From Tetrapyrgos nigripes (Eukaryota; Basidiomycota; Agaricomycetes; Agaricales; Campanellaceae), in contig JAACJM010000064.1 of assembly GCA_013368315.1 (NCBI GenBank), positions 1-64,000 on the forward strand: 64,000 bases of DNA, given 5' to 3'. Position numbers and translations under genes: made by a program. The notes under the pieces are model-generated. The model did no database searches. It was not told where the DNA came from and was given only the letters and a program-made list of their open reading frames with translations. Shown here piece by piece: positions 34,901 to 46,459 of the stretch. The stretch's first letter is position 1. Every line of letters begins with the position of its first letter.

Positions 34901-35045
34901 CGTCAACCCAATGCCAGGTGTACCGACTTCCGTCGCTATGCCCATGTCGTACGCTCCACAGCAGCAGCAGCAGCAGCAGATGATGCGTTTCAATAATCCC
35001 ACTAAAAGATCTTGGGACTCTGTTGACCATGGTGGTCCCGCTTAA
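31983..35045 (+). CDS. White Collar-1-type blue-light photoreceptor (LOV/PAS)
   Basis: This is a flavin-binding blue-light receptor and transcriptional regulator that works with WC-2. Two exons (31983-32290 and 32345-35045, donor GTGAGT) give about 1000 residues; a second Met at 32022 is the alternative start. The LOV domain lies at about 230-370 and contains GRNCRFLQSP with the photoactive cysteine near residue 278, preceded by IIYCSPTFCRLTGYEEQDILG. A second PAS domain (about 490-620) reads FIHIVSLKGSFLYVAPSVKR then LGYHPSELVGKSL, and a third (about 680-770) reads GILLVVGSGCKDVLGWDE. The C-terminus has a coiled coil (LQQLKYANDRLREEIKTLEG) and a short polyglutamine run. No GATA zinc finger is present, as is usual for basidiomycete WC-1, so DNA binding must come from the partner. 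Confidence 0.93.
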
Positions 35046-35715
35046 GATCATAGCACCTTGTCCTTTCTCTAACCCTCGCTCTACAACCCTTCCGTTTACC
35101 CTTCCCATTGACCCCATAATTCACGTCGTTTTCCATGAGTATTTTCCCCTGGTATAGTAAAGGTTCACTTAGTCTGGGTCTGTCTGGGTCTGTCTAGGCC
35201 ATGCACGAATTTGGGATTATAGAAGTTGTGAGCTTTCTCTTTCTCTGTAGGCCCTTTTGATGATTACTTTCGATGATTGTGATAAACGCTACGTTCCTTT
35301 TTTATTCTGTGTCTGTTTTTCTGATATCGTTCAGTTCTCTCCTTTAGCCGGTTTCATTCTGTACGCTCGATAAATTTCTTGTAGTCTGTCCGTCTGCCTG
35401 CGTTCTGTCTGTCTTGCAGATTAGTTAGCTACTGTCCCTCTCCCGCCTCCCTCTGCTGTTCAGATTCACCTACTGTTTCATGTTTCGATTATACTTGCAC
35501 CAGTAACTGTAACGATAGTGTGTATGCAATTCTCGATCTATTATGATAGTGTATTCTATTATTAGTGTAAAAACGATTCTCCTACGCGTACGGTAATTGC
35601 ATGTGCTAGAATGAAGAATTCGGGTTCTGATTCTTTTGCAAATTGGTTCTTTTGGGAAAGGATCGTGCGTTGTATCACTAGAAAAACCCCTCGAGAGAAA
35701 TTTGATGCCATGGAA
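35046..35715. other. WC-1 3' flank
   Basis: The downstream region of the WC-1 gene is pyrimidine-rich with repeated 'tctgtct' and 'gtctgggtctgtc' stretches (35160-35430). I see no gene. Confidence 0.5.
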
Positions 35716-37690
35716 TCTACACAAAACTAGTCATTCCCTATGCTCCAACATCCTCAAGGGAGGAGAAGTGGTCCATGTGCTTTGCAGCGTCGGCAGCACT
35801 TCGAAGCATGTCAGAATGGTATTGTCCAGGCAAAGAATCCGTGAAATTTTCCCAGTATTACTTGGGTGGGAAAGATGAGAACGTGTAAGGTATTTGTTGG
35901 GACAGAACGGGACAGCAACGGATGCAAACGTTGCTAGATCGAACGGTGATATTAAGCATAGGGACTCATAGGGACTGTTCCTGAAGCTGTAAAACTTCTG
36001 ACTCCATCTTATTAACCCAAATTTGGAAAGAGAAGGGTCATTACAAGACCTTTAGCCGCAGGCGGGGATAAAACCGACTCCGACTTTATACAGCACATTA
36101 ATGGATGACGACTACATTAATTACTAGTTGATTGAAATCGAGTAGGCCGCAGTGTTTAATGTAGCGCTCCCTATACGGGTGTTTATGAGATATGACTCAA
36201 GGATTTGAAGGAACAAATTACTACCTTCAAAAGGTTCGGTCCCACCTTGAGCCTGGACGAGGAATTGCGAGCTTGGTACACCGTGGCTTTGAGTGAGGAA
36301 AGCTGTAGAAACAGGCGAGAAGGTGGGTTGGCCAGTTGGTTTGGATCTATAAGTATACAAGTGCCAAAGAGCCAAGACAAGTGCGGCAGGATGATCGAAT
36401 AAAAAATGAAAGTGCACCGGGAGATCAGGTACAGAATTTTACACCAGCAGGGGAAGCCGAAAATGAATTATTTTGAATAATAGGAAGAGAACGCTTACTC
36501 AAGAAGGGGAGGAGATCGGCGTTGAAGTTGGTAATTTCTGACGGTGCGACGAAGGAGAAGACGGTCCATGTAAGGACGGTTCCTTGGAAGAGTTGCCAAG
36601 TTACACCGCCAATGCTTTGAGAGAAAGGGATGTCAGGTTTCAGTGAGCATGGTAAAGTAGGACGAACTCACTTGGCTGTACCGATTTGAGAGCCAGCAGG
36701 GTCAGCACTAGAAGATGGAAAATTCAGCCTTCATGCAAAACAAAAAAATGCGGACACTGCATTACGCACCCTCCCCTGGTACTGAGCCAGATCATGCTGT
36801 CGCAGAATGTTTTCAGCACCGAAGCTTTCCTAATGGCATGTGCTCTCACATTTCAAAAGTAGAAGTGCTAGACACTCCGCCACTGTTTGCAACGTTAGAC
36901 AACCATAGGTCGTAGGATACATCAGCAATTAAACCGCTGGAGGCACTAGAGTAACTCCAATCCCATGTAGTAGGGATAGAGGAGATAGAAGAGATTGGTT
37001 GCCCCAGGCCAATACGGAGGTCGAGATTGGCGTCTGTGATTTACCGTGTACTGGGTATGAAAAGGAAAGGCATGATACTCACAGCTTTTAACCTGACCTG
37101 GGCCACCTGAAATTAGAGATGAGGTAGGTAAATGCGTAAACGTTTGCAACAGTAAAGTGGATGAATGTACATACCAACCCAGTTGTAAGTTGTATACCAT
37201 GTGATAGCGTTACCGTTCGTAGCAGCAACCTCAGAGCTCTGAGAGCCTAAGCAAAAAAGTCAGTGACCTACATACAAGATCAAGGACGCGTCCAAGAGGA
37301 CTAACCACTTGTTGCGGCGTCTTGATTCCATAAATTGTTCTCGAGTATGAAACGACTGAGATGTTCATTAGTTACATTAAGTGCAGAATAATATTTGCTG
37401 TGGTCGCTTACCCGTTAGCCTGCAGACACAAAAAAAAGTCAGCAGTGGTCAATGACAACACATAGCTAAATGGGATCTCACCACGGATTCTGTTGCAAAC
37501 TGCCCTGTCAAAACTGCGCGTTTTTCGATCTCTTGAACGGGAGATGCAAGGACAGAGACAGCGGTGACTGCGAGAACAGAAGAGACCTTGAAGAACATGG
37601 ATGAAAGAACAGATGCTCTGAATACGCCAAGCTGCGTACTCTTTATATGTACATGCTGAGAGTAATGAACAGCCCGCGGTTGTGAGCTGT
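35716..37690. repeat. Tandem duplication, unit 1 (GH12 gene and flanks)
   Basis: This unit is repeated at about 38427-40410 in the same orientation. Homology covers the 3' flank ('cattccctatgctccaacatcctcaaggg'), the entire GH12 gene including introns, and the promoter-proximal 5' flank. The two units are separated by about 700 bp of unrelated sequence. Confidence 0.85.
36124..37598 (-). CDS. Secreted GH12 endoglucanase/xyloglucanase, copy 1
   Basis: Glycoside hydrolase family 12 enzymes cut beta-1,4-glucan or xyloglucan with retention. The minus-strand gene begins MFFKVSSVLAVTAVSVLASP, a signal peptide, then a propeptide ending in a Kex2 site (EKR). About ten short exons follow, including an 8-base microexon (37419-37412). 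Family blocks: RFILENNLWNQDAATSGSQS, WYTTYNWVGGPGQVKSY, SISSIPTTWDWSYS, GLIADVSYDLWLS; the nucleophile Glu in FEIMIWLSTRG is split by an intron, followed by IGGVTWQLFQG, and the acid/base Glu in QGGTEPFEG. The end is AYSISIN. No lesion was found. The product, about 240 residues, is expected to act on plant cell-wall glucans outside the cell. Copy 2 lies 1.2 kb upstream in the same orientation. Confidence 0.9.
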
Positions 37691-38426
37691 GTCGTCTGGT
37701 GTGTTTGAAAAGAGAGGACAGAAGGGTCAGACCGCCTCAGGTTTTGGTTAATGGAAATCTGACAAATCATGATTACACGTCAGTCCCTAATATGGTGCTT
37801 TTAGTAGCGGGTGAACATTACATCTGAGCTCGACCATTCTCTATTCCAATCATCTCCACATGTCTTACATGCCTGCACTGTCCACCAATGTCTGGCTACG
37901 CGTCAACGCCAGCATGCTCGTCAACGATGACGCTATCCCTGTCTCACTACGTGGGCTGGGTATCCGCCGGATTCATTTCTGTCCTCGTTTCAACTTTCGG
38001 GTATCCGTCTCGGTTCGGTCCGTACAGTAAGCCGTTGTGAAATTTCAAACACCGCCCCGGCACATCATCTGGGGCAAAGCGCGACTCGCTTTTGCGGTGA
38101 GCTTGTGTCGTCACGTCACGCAGTTCACTTCCTGCAAATCGAAGGGTCTGTTGGCGCACTCTGGTGGCACTGCCGCACTTATCGTCCCCGGAAAACCCTC
38201 AAATTTGATAGAACGAAAGTTCAGGGTCTCAAGAGTACGTCGAAGAATCTCCAGGGCCGTCAACAAACATTTTGCGGTAGTTCCCCCCTAACGACATTTC
38301 TTAGTTCACTTCTACCTTGAAAATAGTAACCACTAAAAGCTACAGGATCCATGTGAAGGTTTAAATCAAAAATAAAGTGGTGGTCCATGGTGCAGTACTC
38401 AGAAAGCAGCGAAATGATGGTAAAAC
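37691..38426. other. Spacer between the GH12 tandem units
   Basis: This sequence is not shared by the two units. Starting at ATG 37860, a plus-strand frame of about 57 codons (MSYMPALSTNVWLRVNASML...) is open but shows no domain; I do not call it a gene. It also serves as the promoter region of copy 1. Confidence 0.45.
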
Positions 38427-40410
38427 TACACGAAACTGGTCATTCCCTATACTCCAACATCCTCAAGGGAGGAGAAGTGGCCCATGGGCTTTGCAGCGTC
38501 CCGGCAGAACTTCGAAGCATGTCAGAATGGTATTGTTCAGGCAAAGGGTCCTGAATTTTTCTCAGTATTACATGGGTGGGAGATTGTAAGGTGTTTGTTG
38601 AGACGGAACGACGCTTGCAACGTTGCTAGATCGAACGGTGATTAAGCATTCCTGAAGCTGTAAAACTTCTGAGAGACCGAGTCCATCTTATCAACCCAAA
38701 TTTGGAAAGAGGACGGGTCATTACAAGGCCTAGCCGCAGGCGGGGATAAATTAGATTGTTGAGACCGTCGACTCCGACTTTGTACAGCACATTAATAGAT
38801 GACGACTACATTACTAGTTAATTGAAATCGAGTAGGCTGCAGTATTTAATGTGGCGCTTCCTAGACGGGTTGTACATGAGATATGACTGGAGGATTCGGA
38901 AGAACAAATGATTACCTTCAAAAGGTTCGGTCCCACCTTGAGCCTGGACGAGGAATTGCGAGCTTGGTACACCGTGGCTTTGAGTGAGGAAGGCTGTAGA
39001 AAAAGGCGAGAAGGTGGGTTAGCCAGTTGGTTTGGATCTAGAAGTATACAAGCGCCAAAGGGCCGAGACAAGAATGCACAACGCGGCAGGATGATCGAAT
39101 GAAAAACGAAAGTGCACCGGGAGATCAGGTACAGAATTTTACACCAGCAGGGGAAGCCGAAAATGAATTATTTTGAATAATAGGAAGAGAACACTTACTC
39201 AAGAAGGGGAGGAGATCGGCGTTGAAGTTGGTAATTTCTGACGGTGCGACGAAGGAGAAGACGGTCCATGTAGCGACAGTTCCTTGGAAGAGTTTCCAAG
39301 TTACACCGCCAATGCTTTGAGGGAAAGGGATGTCAGATTTCAGTGAGCATTGTAAAGTAGAACAGTGAGCTCACTTGGCTGTACCGATTTGAGAACCAGC
39401 AGGGCCGGCTCTAAAAGATGGAAAATTTAGCCTTCATCCAAAACCAAAAAATTGTGGATAATGTATTACGCACCCTCCCCTAGTACTGAGCCAGACCATG
39501 CTATCGCGAAATGTTGTCAGCACCGAGGCTCTCCTAATGGCATGTGCTCTCACATTTCAAAAGTAGAAGTGCTAGACGCTCCGCCACTGTTTGCAACAGT
39601 AGACAACCATAGGTCGTAGGACACATCAGCAATTAGACCGCTGGAGGCACCAGAGTAACTCCAATCCCATGTAACAGGGATAGAGGAGATAGAAGAGACT
39701 GGTTTTCCCAGACCGGTACGGAGGTCGAGATTGGCGTCTGTGATTTACCCATGATGGGACGTGTACTGGGTATGAAAGGAAAGGCATGATACTCACAACT
39801 CTTAACTTGACCTTGGCCACCTGAAATTAGAGACGATGTAGGTAAATGCGTGAACGTTTGCAATAGTAAATTGGATGAATGTACATACCAACCCAGTTGT
39901 AAGTTGTATGCCATGTGATGGTGTTACCGTTCGTAGTAGTAACCTGAGAGCTCTGAGAGCCTAAGCAAAAAAGTCAGTGACCGTATTAAAGACGCGTCCG
40001 AGAGGACTAACCACTTGTTGCGGCAGCTTGATTCCATAAATTGTTCTCGAGTATGAAACGACTGAGATGTTGATTAGTACATTAGGTGCAGAATAATATT
40101 TGCTGTGGTCTGCTTACCCGCTAGCCTGCAGACATAGAAAAAAGTCAGCAGCGTTCAATGACAATACATAACTACATAAATGCGATCTCACCTCGGATTC
40201 GGTTGCAAACTGTGCTGTCAAAACTGCGCCTCGTTTCTCGAGCTCCTGCACGGGAGATGCAAGGACAGAGACAGCTGTGATAGCGAGGAGAGCGGAAGAG
40301 ACCTTAAAGAACATGGATAAAGGGACCGATGCTTTGAATACGACAAGTTGCGTACTCTTTTATATGGACACGACGAGAGCAATGAACGGCCCGTGGTTGT
40401 GAGCTGCGTT
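38427..40410. repeat. Tandem duplication, unit 2 (GH12 gene and flanks)
   Basis: This is the second unit of the direct tandem duplication, matching 35716-37690, with scattered substitutions and small indels in both introns and exons. Confidence 0.85.
38814..40314 (-). CDS. Secreted GH12 endoglucanase/xyloglucanase, copy 2
   Basis: This is the paralog of copy 1, with the same exon layout and the same 8-base microexon (40125-40118). It starts MFFKVSSALLAITAVSVLAS, with a Kex2 KR after VQELE, and continues with AVLTAQFATES, RFILENNLWNQAAATSG and SISSIPVTWDWSYSGASSG. The nucleophile exon reads FEIMVWLSTRG, and the acid/base Glu is in GGTEPFEG, before GSATLNTAAYSISIN. Amino-acid changes relative to copy 1 are mostly conservative (Ile/Thr and Gln/Lys in LDLR-x-GLG-x-P; Thr/Val in IPxTW), and no stop or frameshift was found. 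Both catalytic Glu are kept, so both paralogs look functional. The extra bases in the last intron lengthen it by several bases. Confidence 0.9.
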
Positions 40411-41548
40411 GTCAGGTGTACGTTGTTTGAATCAGAGATAGAGCAAGTAAGCGTATGATTGAATTAGGGATAGAGGAGCAAACGTATGATTGAATCCGAA
40501 ATAGAGAGAGAGCAAGCGTATGATTTAGTACTCGGAAAACTGAGTGAAAGGGTTCTCGAACCTATTATAGCACATACGCTTTGGACGAGCCACGATGATG
40601 AGAAAGCTCTCTAGCGTGAGTGGCAATCGCCTGGTTGCAGTTATATAGTCCATAGGACATTGTGCTTTGGCTCCGAGAAATGATCCCAGGAACTGCCTCG
40701 CACGCGAAAGATCGTCCATACAAGGAGATGTCCACATGCAACCTAGTTACCGAGGAATCGGGGACGATATGAAGGAGGAGTACAAAAAAGCGAGCATTTT
40801 CCGGCTGAGAGCTTGGCCAGCACCAGGGAACGACTACTTGTTTCTCGGCTTCAACTCTTCCTTGGGTCCATACCTGTCTATGAGCTTGAATGAGGTCTTT
40901 ATTCTTCCACATTTACGCACCTGCAATCAAGACTTGAGCTTCGTTTCTCTAACGAACACAATGACCACGTCTTCGTTAACAGCAGGATGTGTAGATCAAA
41001 GACGAGTTTGAGGACTTGCCACTGGTTGCAGCCGTTTTAGTCTACAGGTTTTTCCGAGTAGGAAACGGTGACATGGATACTCACTTATTCTAGGCAGAGC
41101 AGAATGGTGCTGAGAATTGCTCATCCGTCCTACCAATGTTGTCAGATCGTAAGTGGTCGACGTGATGGCTACAGATAATATTATGTACCACTGTTCAGAC
41201 TGCCTATTCAGTATTCTTCCAGCTGTTTTCTGAACTCTTGGGTGGAGATGCCAGGGCAGCAATCGTAGAAAACAGATAACGACTTGACTGCGTGCGGTAT
41301 ATCGTATGAAATTTGAAATCCAAGCACTTCACGTACATGCTGTGGATTGTCAATTCCGAGATTGTGAAAAGGGAACGTATCGTGTAGTGATGGCTATGAA
41401 CAAGATTTAAAGCTTGTATTCTTGAAGTCTATCCGGCGGGCATGAAAGCCAAACAAAAACGCGATCACGTAACGTCGCGCTTGTGATGGTCACGTGAATT
41501 CCTTACGCGTTCTCCCGTTCCACCACTCAGTCTCTCTCCTGCTGGTCC
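40411..41548. other. Intergenic, no gene recognised
   Basis: A short run of related phrases ('agcaagcgtatgattgaatt', 'agagcaagcgtatgattta') near 40440-40530 forms a degenerate local repeat. Open frames at 40565-40912 (-) and 40667-41011 (+) overlap on opposite strands and show no family features. Confidence 0.45.
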
Positions 41549-44500
41549 ATGAGCATGGAAGTTCTGCGCGACAACAGGAATCGGAGGGGCTATAATATGG
41601 ACTCTGACCCTAAATCACGCTTAGAGTCACGTCCCCAACCCAGCAACTTCGCTGAAGACCTTGGAAGCAGTTTCGCGCCAGGCAACGGAAAGAAGAAACT
41701 CAGCCGCACGACATCGACGTCAAGCTCGAAATCCCGCGCGGGGAGGTCCAAATCCAAAGTGATTGAAGTTGATGAGTCGGCTGGGGGGTCGGAGGATGAA
41801 CTTGATTTTCTATCGCAAGACGACGAGAAAGAGGAAGAGAGCAGGAAGCAAGACGCGAAGAAGGTGAAGGAGCAGCCGGAAAAGCTTCAGGTAGACAGAA
41901 TACTTTACGATGCACATCCAGATTTTCCCAAGGCAAAGAAATACTCGAGTTTCCCGAGGATTTCCAAGTACGATAGTCAAGGCTCCAGCACTGGCACCAG
42001 TGACTCCCCAAGCAACGCCCTTTTGAAGGAAAACAGCTCCAAGCCACTCGGCACTATCCGTTCCCGGGAATCCTCTATCAATCGCACCACCATTCCTCTA
42101 TCTCCCAAAAGCTCCAATACCCGACCACCTCCGAAATCTCACTCCGACTTGCCGTCCCGAGACAATGAAAAAACCATCAAACCCCCGAAGCCGAGGCCGA
42201 AGCCCAAAGTCACCGAAAAACCAGTCTCTGGATCACGCCTTCCTATCTTCGATTCTCGTACGGCAAAGGCTGAGAAAGCAGCTAAAGCATCAGAAAAAGC
42301 TCACTCAGGCTCAACGACTAAGCGCAAACCGAAAACCAATTCGCGCCGCACCATCCAGTCCAGCGGAGAGTCGGATTCAGATGTCGAGATTACGGATGCT
42401 CCAAAGCAGAAGCAGGACCTCGTACCAGAACCCTTTCCCTTATCACCGTTGCAGGAGTCTCCTCCAGTCTCGGAATCCAAAACGGATTTTACCAACAGGG
42501 GTCGAGCGAAGCCAGCGCCAGCGCCTTTCCCCATGCTCATGGATGCAGATGATTCCTTCTCTACGCCTAGAGCAAGCACATCCGGGACCAAAAGCAAGAG
42601 GAGCTCGGACGCTTCCCCTGACGGAAGCGACAGAAAGAAGAAGAGGAGAGCACACGAGGGACCGTATGTCTTCTTCTCTTCTTTTTTCATCAGAAAAAGA
42701 TCTAAACTGACTATATGCTGTCTTCTAGTCCATCTTCGTCCTTCCCAGAGATCAACGACTATCCTATTTTTGACGAGGATGAGGATGAACTGAGTAAGAT
42801 TTTATTATTTTTTGCTCTTGCAGCTACAACTAACTTTCATTCTTTTTGCACGTTCCAGAATCCTTCTGCGCCGACCCCGATTCTCTCTGCCCCTACTGCG
42901 ACGCACCACTACCTGCATCTCCTTCTCCCCTCCTCCTTCACCTCCTCGAACAAACAGCCCTCAAATCCGTCCGTGCTCCACGCCCTCGTAACCCCAAAGG
43001 TCGCAAAGCCGCTCTAGGCGTCTTCGTCTCCGTCTGCCAACGACATCGCTTCGAAACTGATATTCTACCCCAAGCAGAGAAGAAAGGATGGCCCAAGCAA
43101 ATAGATTGGGAGAAAATCGAGGCCCGGGTACAAAAGATGCGTCCGGATCTTCACGACTTGTTGCATAATGCGGAAGTGAAGACTTATGAGCCTGATATGT
43201 ATGAGGATGACGATGATGATGATGATGATGAGCATTTGGGACTGGACAAGAGGGTGAGGGATTTGTCGGTATTTTGGCAAGAGGCAGTGAAAGAGGTTAA
43301 GGAGAAGGGAACGAGGGTTGCTGGAGGTGTGAAGAATTTGTTTGCGACTTTTGAGAAGATGCAGTTGGGGTAGTGAGTGTTTTTTTTGATGGGTTTTTCG
43401 TTTATGGCTTGATGCTGATGATATGTTTCTTCACTATGAAGCTACGGCGAGCTAGGCTCTGTTATCATCCACCATACCCTCTTTGAAATGTTTCCACCAG
43501 ACCTCGCAGACGACCTTTCCGTTGATATTGCTCCACTGGATTTGAAGACTTTCATCGAACGCGTTCTGGCACCTGAAGTCAGTATGCGCTTGATAATGGA
43601 AGATAAAGGCTTGACTGGTTATTCTGGAATGCGAGAGGCAGTGAAGATTCTACGAGAAAGTTCTGCCTATGGTGTAGCCATGTTCCCAGAAGACGGTGGT
43701 GAATGGGGCGATAATTCCAGGAAGAAGAAGAAAACCGGGAAGAATGACGATCATATGAGTATAACAGATCATTTGATTAGAGAGAAGGCGAGGAAGAGGA
43801 GAGCAGAGTTGGTGGTTGAGGATAAGGTTGAGAAGATTTTACTTGAGGAGCAGTTGACTGAGGAGAGGGAAAAGCAGAAGGGGAGGGAAGGGAAAGGAAA
43901 TGAGGATGCGAGGACAGAGAATAGGAAGGGCAAGGAGAGTGAGAAAGGCAAGGGCAAGGGAAAGGGAAAAGTCATAGATTTGGAAGGAGATACCTCTGCA
44001 GCCGAGTCGGCCAGTGAAAAACCGAGACCGAGACCGAGACCTAAACCCCGTGCCATCACGAAGACGAGTACGACCAGTCTGCCAGACGAAGAGATGCAGA
44101 ACGCGATGTCTGACGTCGAGCCACGCCGTAGTCTCTACCCTTCAGCTTCAGCAACGTTTGACGATACAGAACCTGAAGAAGCTGGGCCTTCTGCTGGTAG
44201 TGGTGGTGGTGTTGGTGACGATGACGACGACTACTATACTAGCAACGACATGGACTTAGCCGCCTTGGACAATATCGACAGCATCCTCGACTGTTTCGAC
44301 ATACAAGATACCAAAAAAGCTAGCGCTAGCACTAGCAAGCTCCGCGATTACGGGCCATTGGATAATACGCGTTCTAATAGTGTCGGGTCGCCACTGTCCT
44401 CTGATGTCGAGTCAACAACATCCAAGCGGTTCAAGAGGAAATCAGCAAAGACCGACTACAAGACCAAGACGACGTCCAGCAGCTCAAAGCCGACATCGAA

Positions 44501-45298
44501 ATCTAGGAACCACTCTCCCTCACTATACGATGCTATTTCTGACACGGGCGCAGACATCGGAATGTTGAGCGTCCATGCCGATGTGGACGACAAAGACAAT
44601 GCGATGGACTTTTCATCCGATTCTGACGTTTCTATCAAAGCTGTTGTATCTGTCAAGGACCAGTCCATTGGCAAACGAAGCACGCGAAAGAAGGTAGAAA
44701 GAGAAGCTAGTGTACTTAGTGTTGAGGAGGTGGATCCTCCTCCTTCGATGACAACGAGTCGACCCAGGCCACGACCTAAGCCTAGAGCTGCCGCTGCTGC
44801 TGCCTCTACAGGTGGTTCTGTCGATATTGATGACGATGACGACGAGGCTACACCCAAGGCGTCGAAATCTCGGTCGTTCAAGGATACCACTATGGATGAA
44901 CGTGTATCACCTTCCTCGCTTCCTCCTTTGGAAAGAGCGAGGCAGAAGAGGTTGAAACAAGAGCTTTCGTCAGTATAATATTTTCCTATATCTTCTCCTG
45001 GTGCTAACTCACCGTTGGTTTGATTCACAGAATGACCAAAGAGGAGAAGAACAAGGTCAAGGCCAACTCCAGCTCCAAGAAAGACGATGGCTGGTTGAAG
45101 AGTATGCGAGGTGGCACCGGTAGTAGCAGGTTCAGTATTGGAGAGACTGATGAAGAATTGGCTCAGAGGATGGTTCCAACTTCACCTGCTGGTAGTGATT
45201 CCGGTTGGCTTTTGGATGATGAGTCGCAGGAGAGTATTGGGAACACCAATGGCAGTGGCAATGGTGTCCGTAAGACAGTTTCACGCAGGGGTTACTAA
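41549..45298 (+). CDS. RTC4-domain protein
   Basis: Exons 41549-42663, 42729-42793, 42859-43369, 43442-44968 and 45031-45298 join in one frame for about 1161 residues. The N-terminus is a basic, serine-rich disordered region. The middle contains a small CxxC pair (CADPDSLCPYCDAPLP) and then the RTC4 domain (about residues 400-620): FETDILPQAEKKGWPKQIDW, then YGELGSVIIHHTLFEMFPP and FIERVLAPEVSMRLIMEDKG, matching the domain of yeast Rtc4 (restriction of telomere capping). Its molecular role is not established. The C-terminal half is low-complexity: lysine/glycine runs, KPRPRPRPKPRA (twice) and acidic runs. The ATG at 41549 is the first of several; 41555 or 41597 could also be used. This intact gene is the source of the truncated copy at 24690-25449. 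Confidence 0.87.
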
Positions 45299-45362
45299 CG
45301 TCGAGGAGACTAACTGGTACAAAGAATGCATATCATCGACTCCTGCTTGAATGATTCAAACT

Positions 45363-45487
45363 CCTCGTATTCATGACACATCAGTAAAGGATTCCTTCCT
45401 ACACATACACTTATCCAGTACATTACTGTACATATTGCTTACTGTTACATAGCGCGAAATAATGTATCAATAGCTACATCCTACTTA
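45363..45487. repeat. Dispersed repeat, RTC4 3' flank copy
   Basis: About 120 bp ('cgtattcatgac...atcaatagctacatcc') match 50749-50860 and, as the pre-insertion sequence, the flanks of the LINE at 17740-17772 and 18541-18620. So there are three copies in the window: one beside RTC4 and two between the P450 and cyclase relics in the two arms. It is non-coding as far as I can see. Confidence 0.75.
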
Positions 45488-45589
45488 CCTTCCAACCAGT
45501 CCAGCGTCAAAAATACGTTTTGCGGTCTTCCAGGCAAGTCACAACTTCGCATAGGATAGCATATCCGTAGGTCTAACCCTGACCTTGGG

Positions 45590-45925
45590 ATGTCTCGCTA
45601 CAAGAAAGGCACGACGGCAGCTGCCAAAAGACGCGTCGATGTTATGAATAGAGCCAAGGCAGGGAAAAAATATTTAGAAGCAGGCTGCCGATTCCGAGGC
45701 AGTTCTCGAAAGGGCCCTGGAGTATGCGAAGGCAATGGAATTACGTGCAGGGGAGATGGAGAAGCGAGCTGTCAAGTTGCTGTCAAGGCGAAGGAAGAGT
45801 TGGCAGAATGTCAGAGGCACTTGAAGAAACTCGTAGACCTGGAGCAGTCATGGGAAGAAACGTACGACAGATACCTGAAAATGCTTGTACTTTTGAAGAG
45901 TTCTATCACTGAGACCCAACCGTAA
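45590..45925 (+). pseudogene. Possible coiled-coil gene remnant
   Basis: Starting MSRYKKGTTAAAKRRVDVMN, a plus-strand frame reads KAGKKYLEAGCRFR. The helical sense then moves to another frame (GLEYAKAMELRAGEMEKRAV) before returning to AKEELAECQRHLKKLVDLEQ and ending KSSITETQP. The alternation of frames suggests one or two indels in a gene for a coiled-coil protein. I do not recognise the family. Nothing else is clear up to 46460; the region to 46440 contains only unsupported frames. Confidence 0.35.
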
Positions 45926-46459
45926 CGGCGCTGCAGTACTTAAGCTTGCTAGTAAGTACTTGTATTAAACGGTCAGAATGGTGAGCAGTAATTTGAATCG
46001 GTTGCCTTTCTACTTCATCAGCCTATTTACCCAACGTCTTCCTCCTCGTCGAGCAGCAAGGATAGTCGGACTGCAGAACCCCTTTACGAGAGCTCAAATC
46101 AAGTTCAAGCTCAGGCTGCACTACTCGCATCCCGGGAAAATAAATGCTTTTCTGTCAACACGGCAGACTCGGCAAAACTCTCTGTCAAGCTTTCATTTTT
46201 TTTTGGAGGTGCGTTTCTGTGGTGTACGCAGATCTAGAGGCCATACTTACTTATTGCTCAACGACAAAGGGGTCGTTGTCTCAGGCTCGCGGTCGGGAGC
46301 ACGAGGGATCTCAACCTCGTTACTACATACTGTTGCATAGGTAGACATATTGAAATCATAATTGTATACATAGAGAGTTCCTCCGAGGGGAAATGCTTTT
46401 GCCGCGCACTGAGTGTGGGACTCAGAGCAGGTATAGGATTGTAAACAAGTTATCACTTA

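Noticed and set aside
41700..42710. Alternative long frames overlapping RTC4 exon 1 on both strands.
   Set aside because: The RTC4 frame continues through four introns into a recognised domain; the others end without exon partners.
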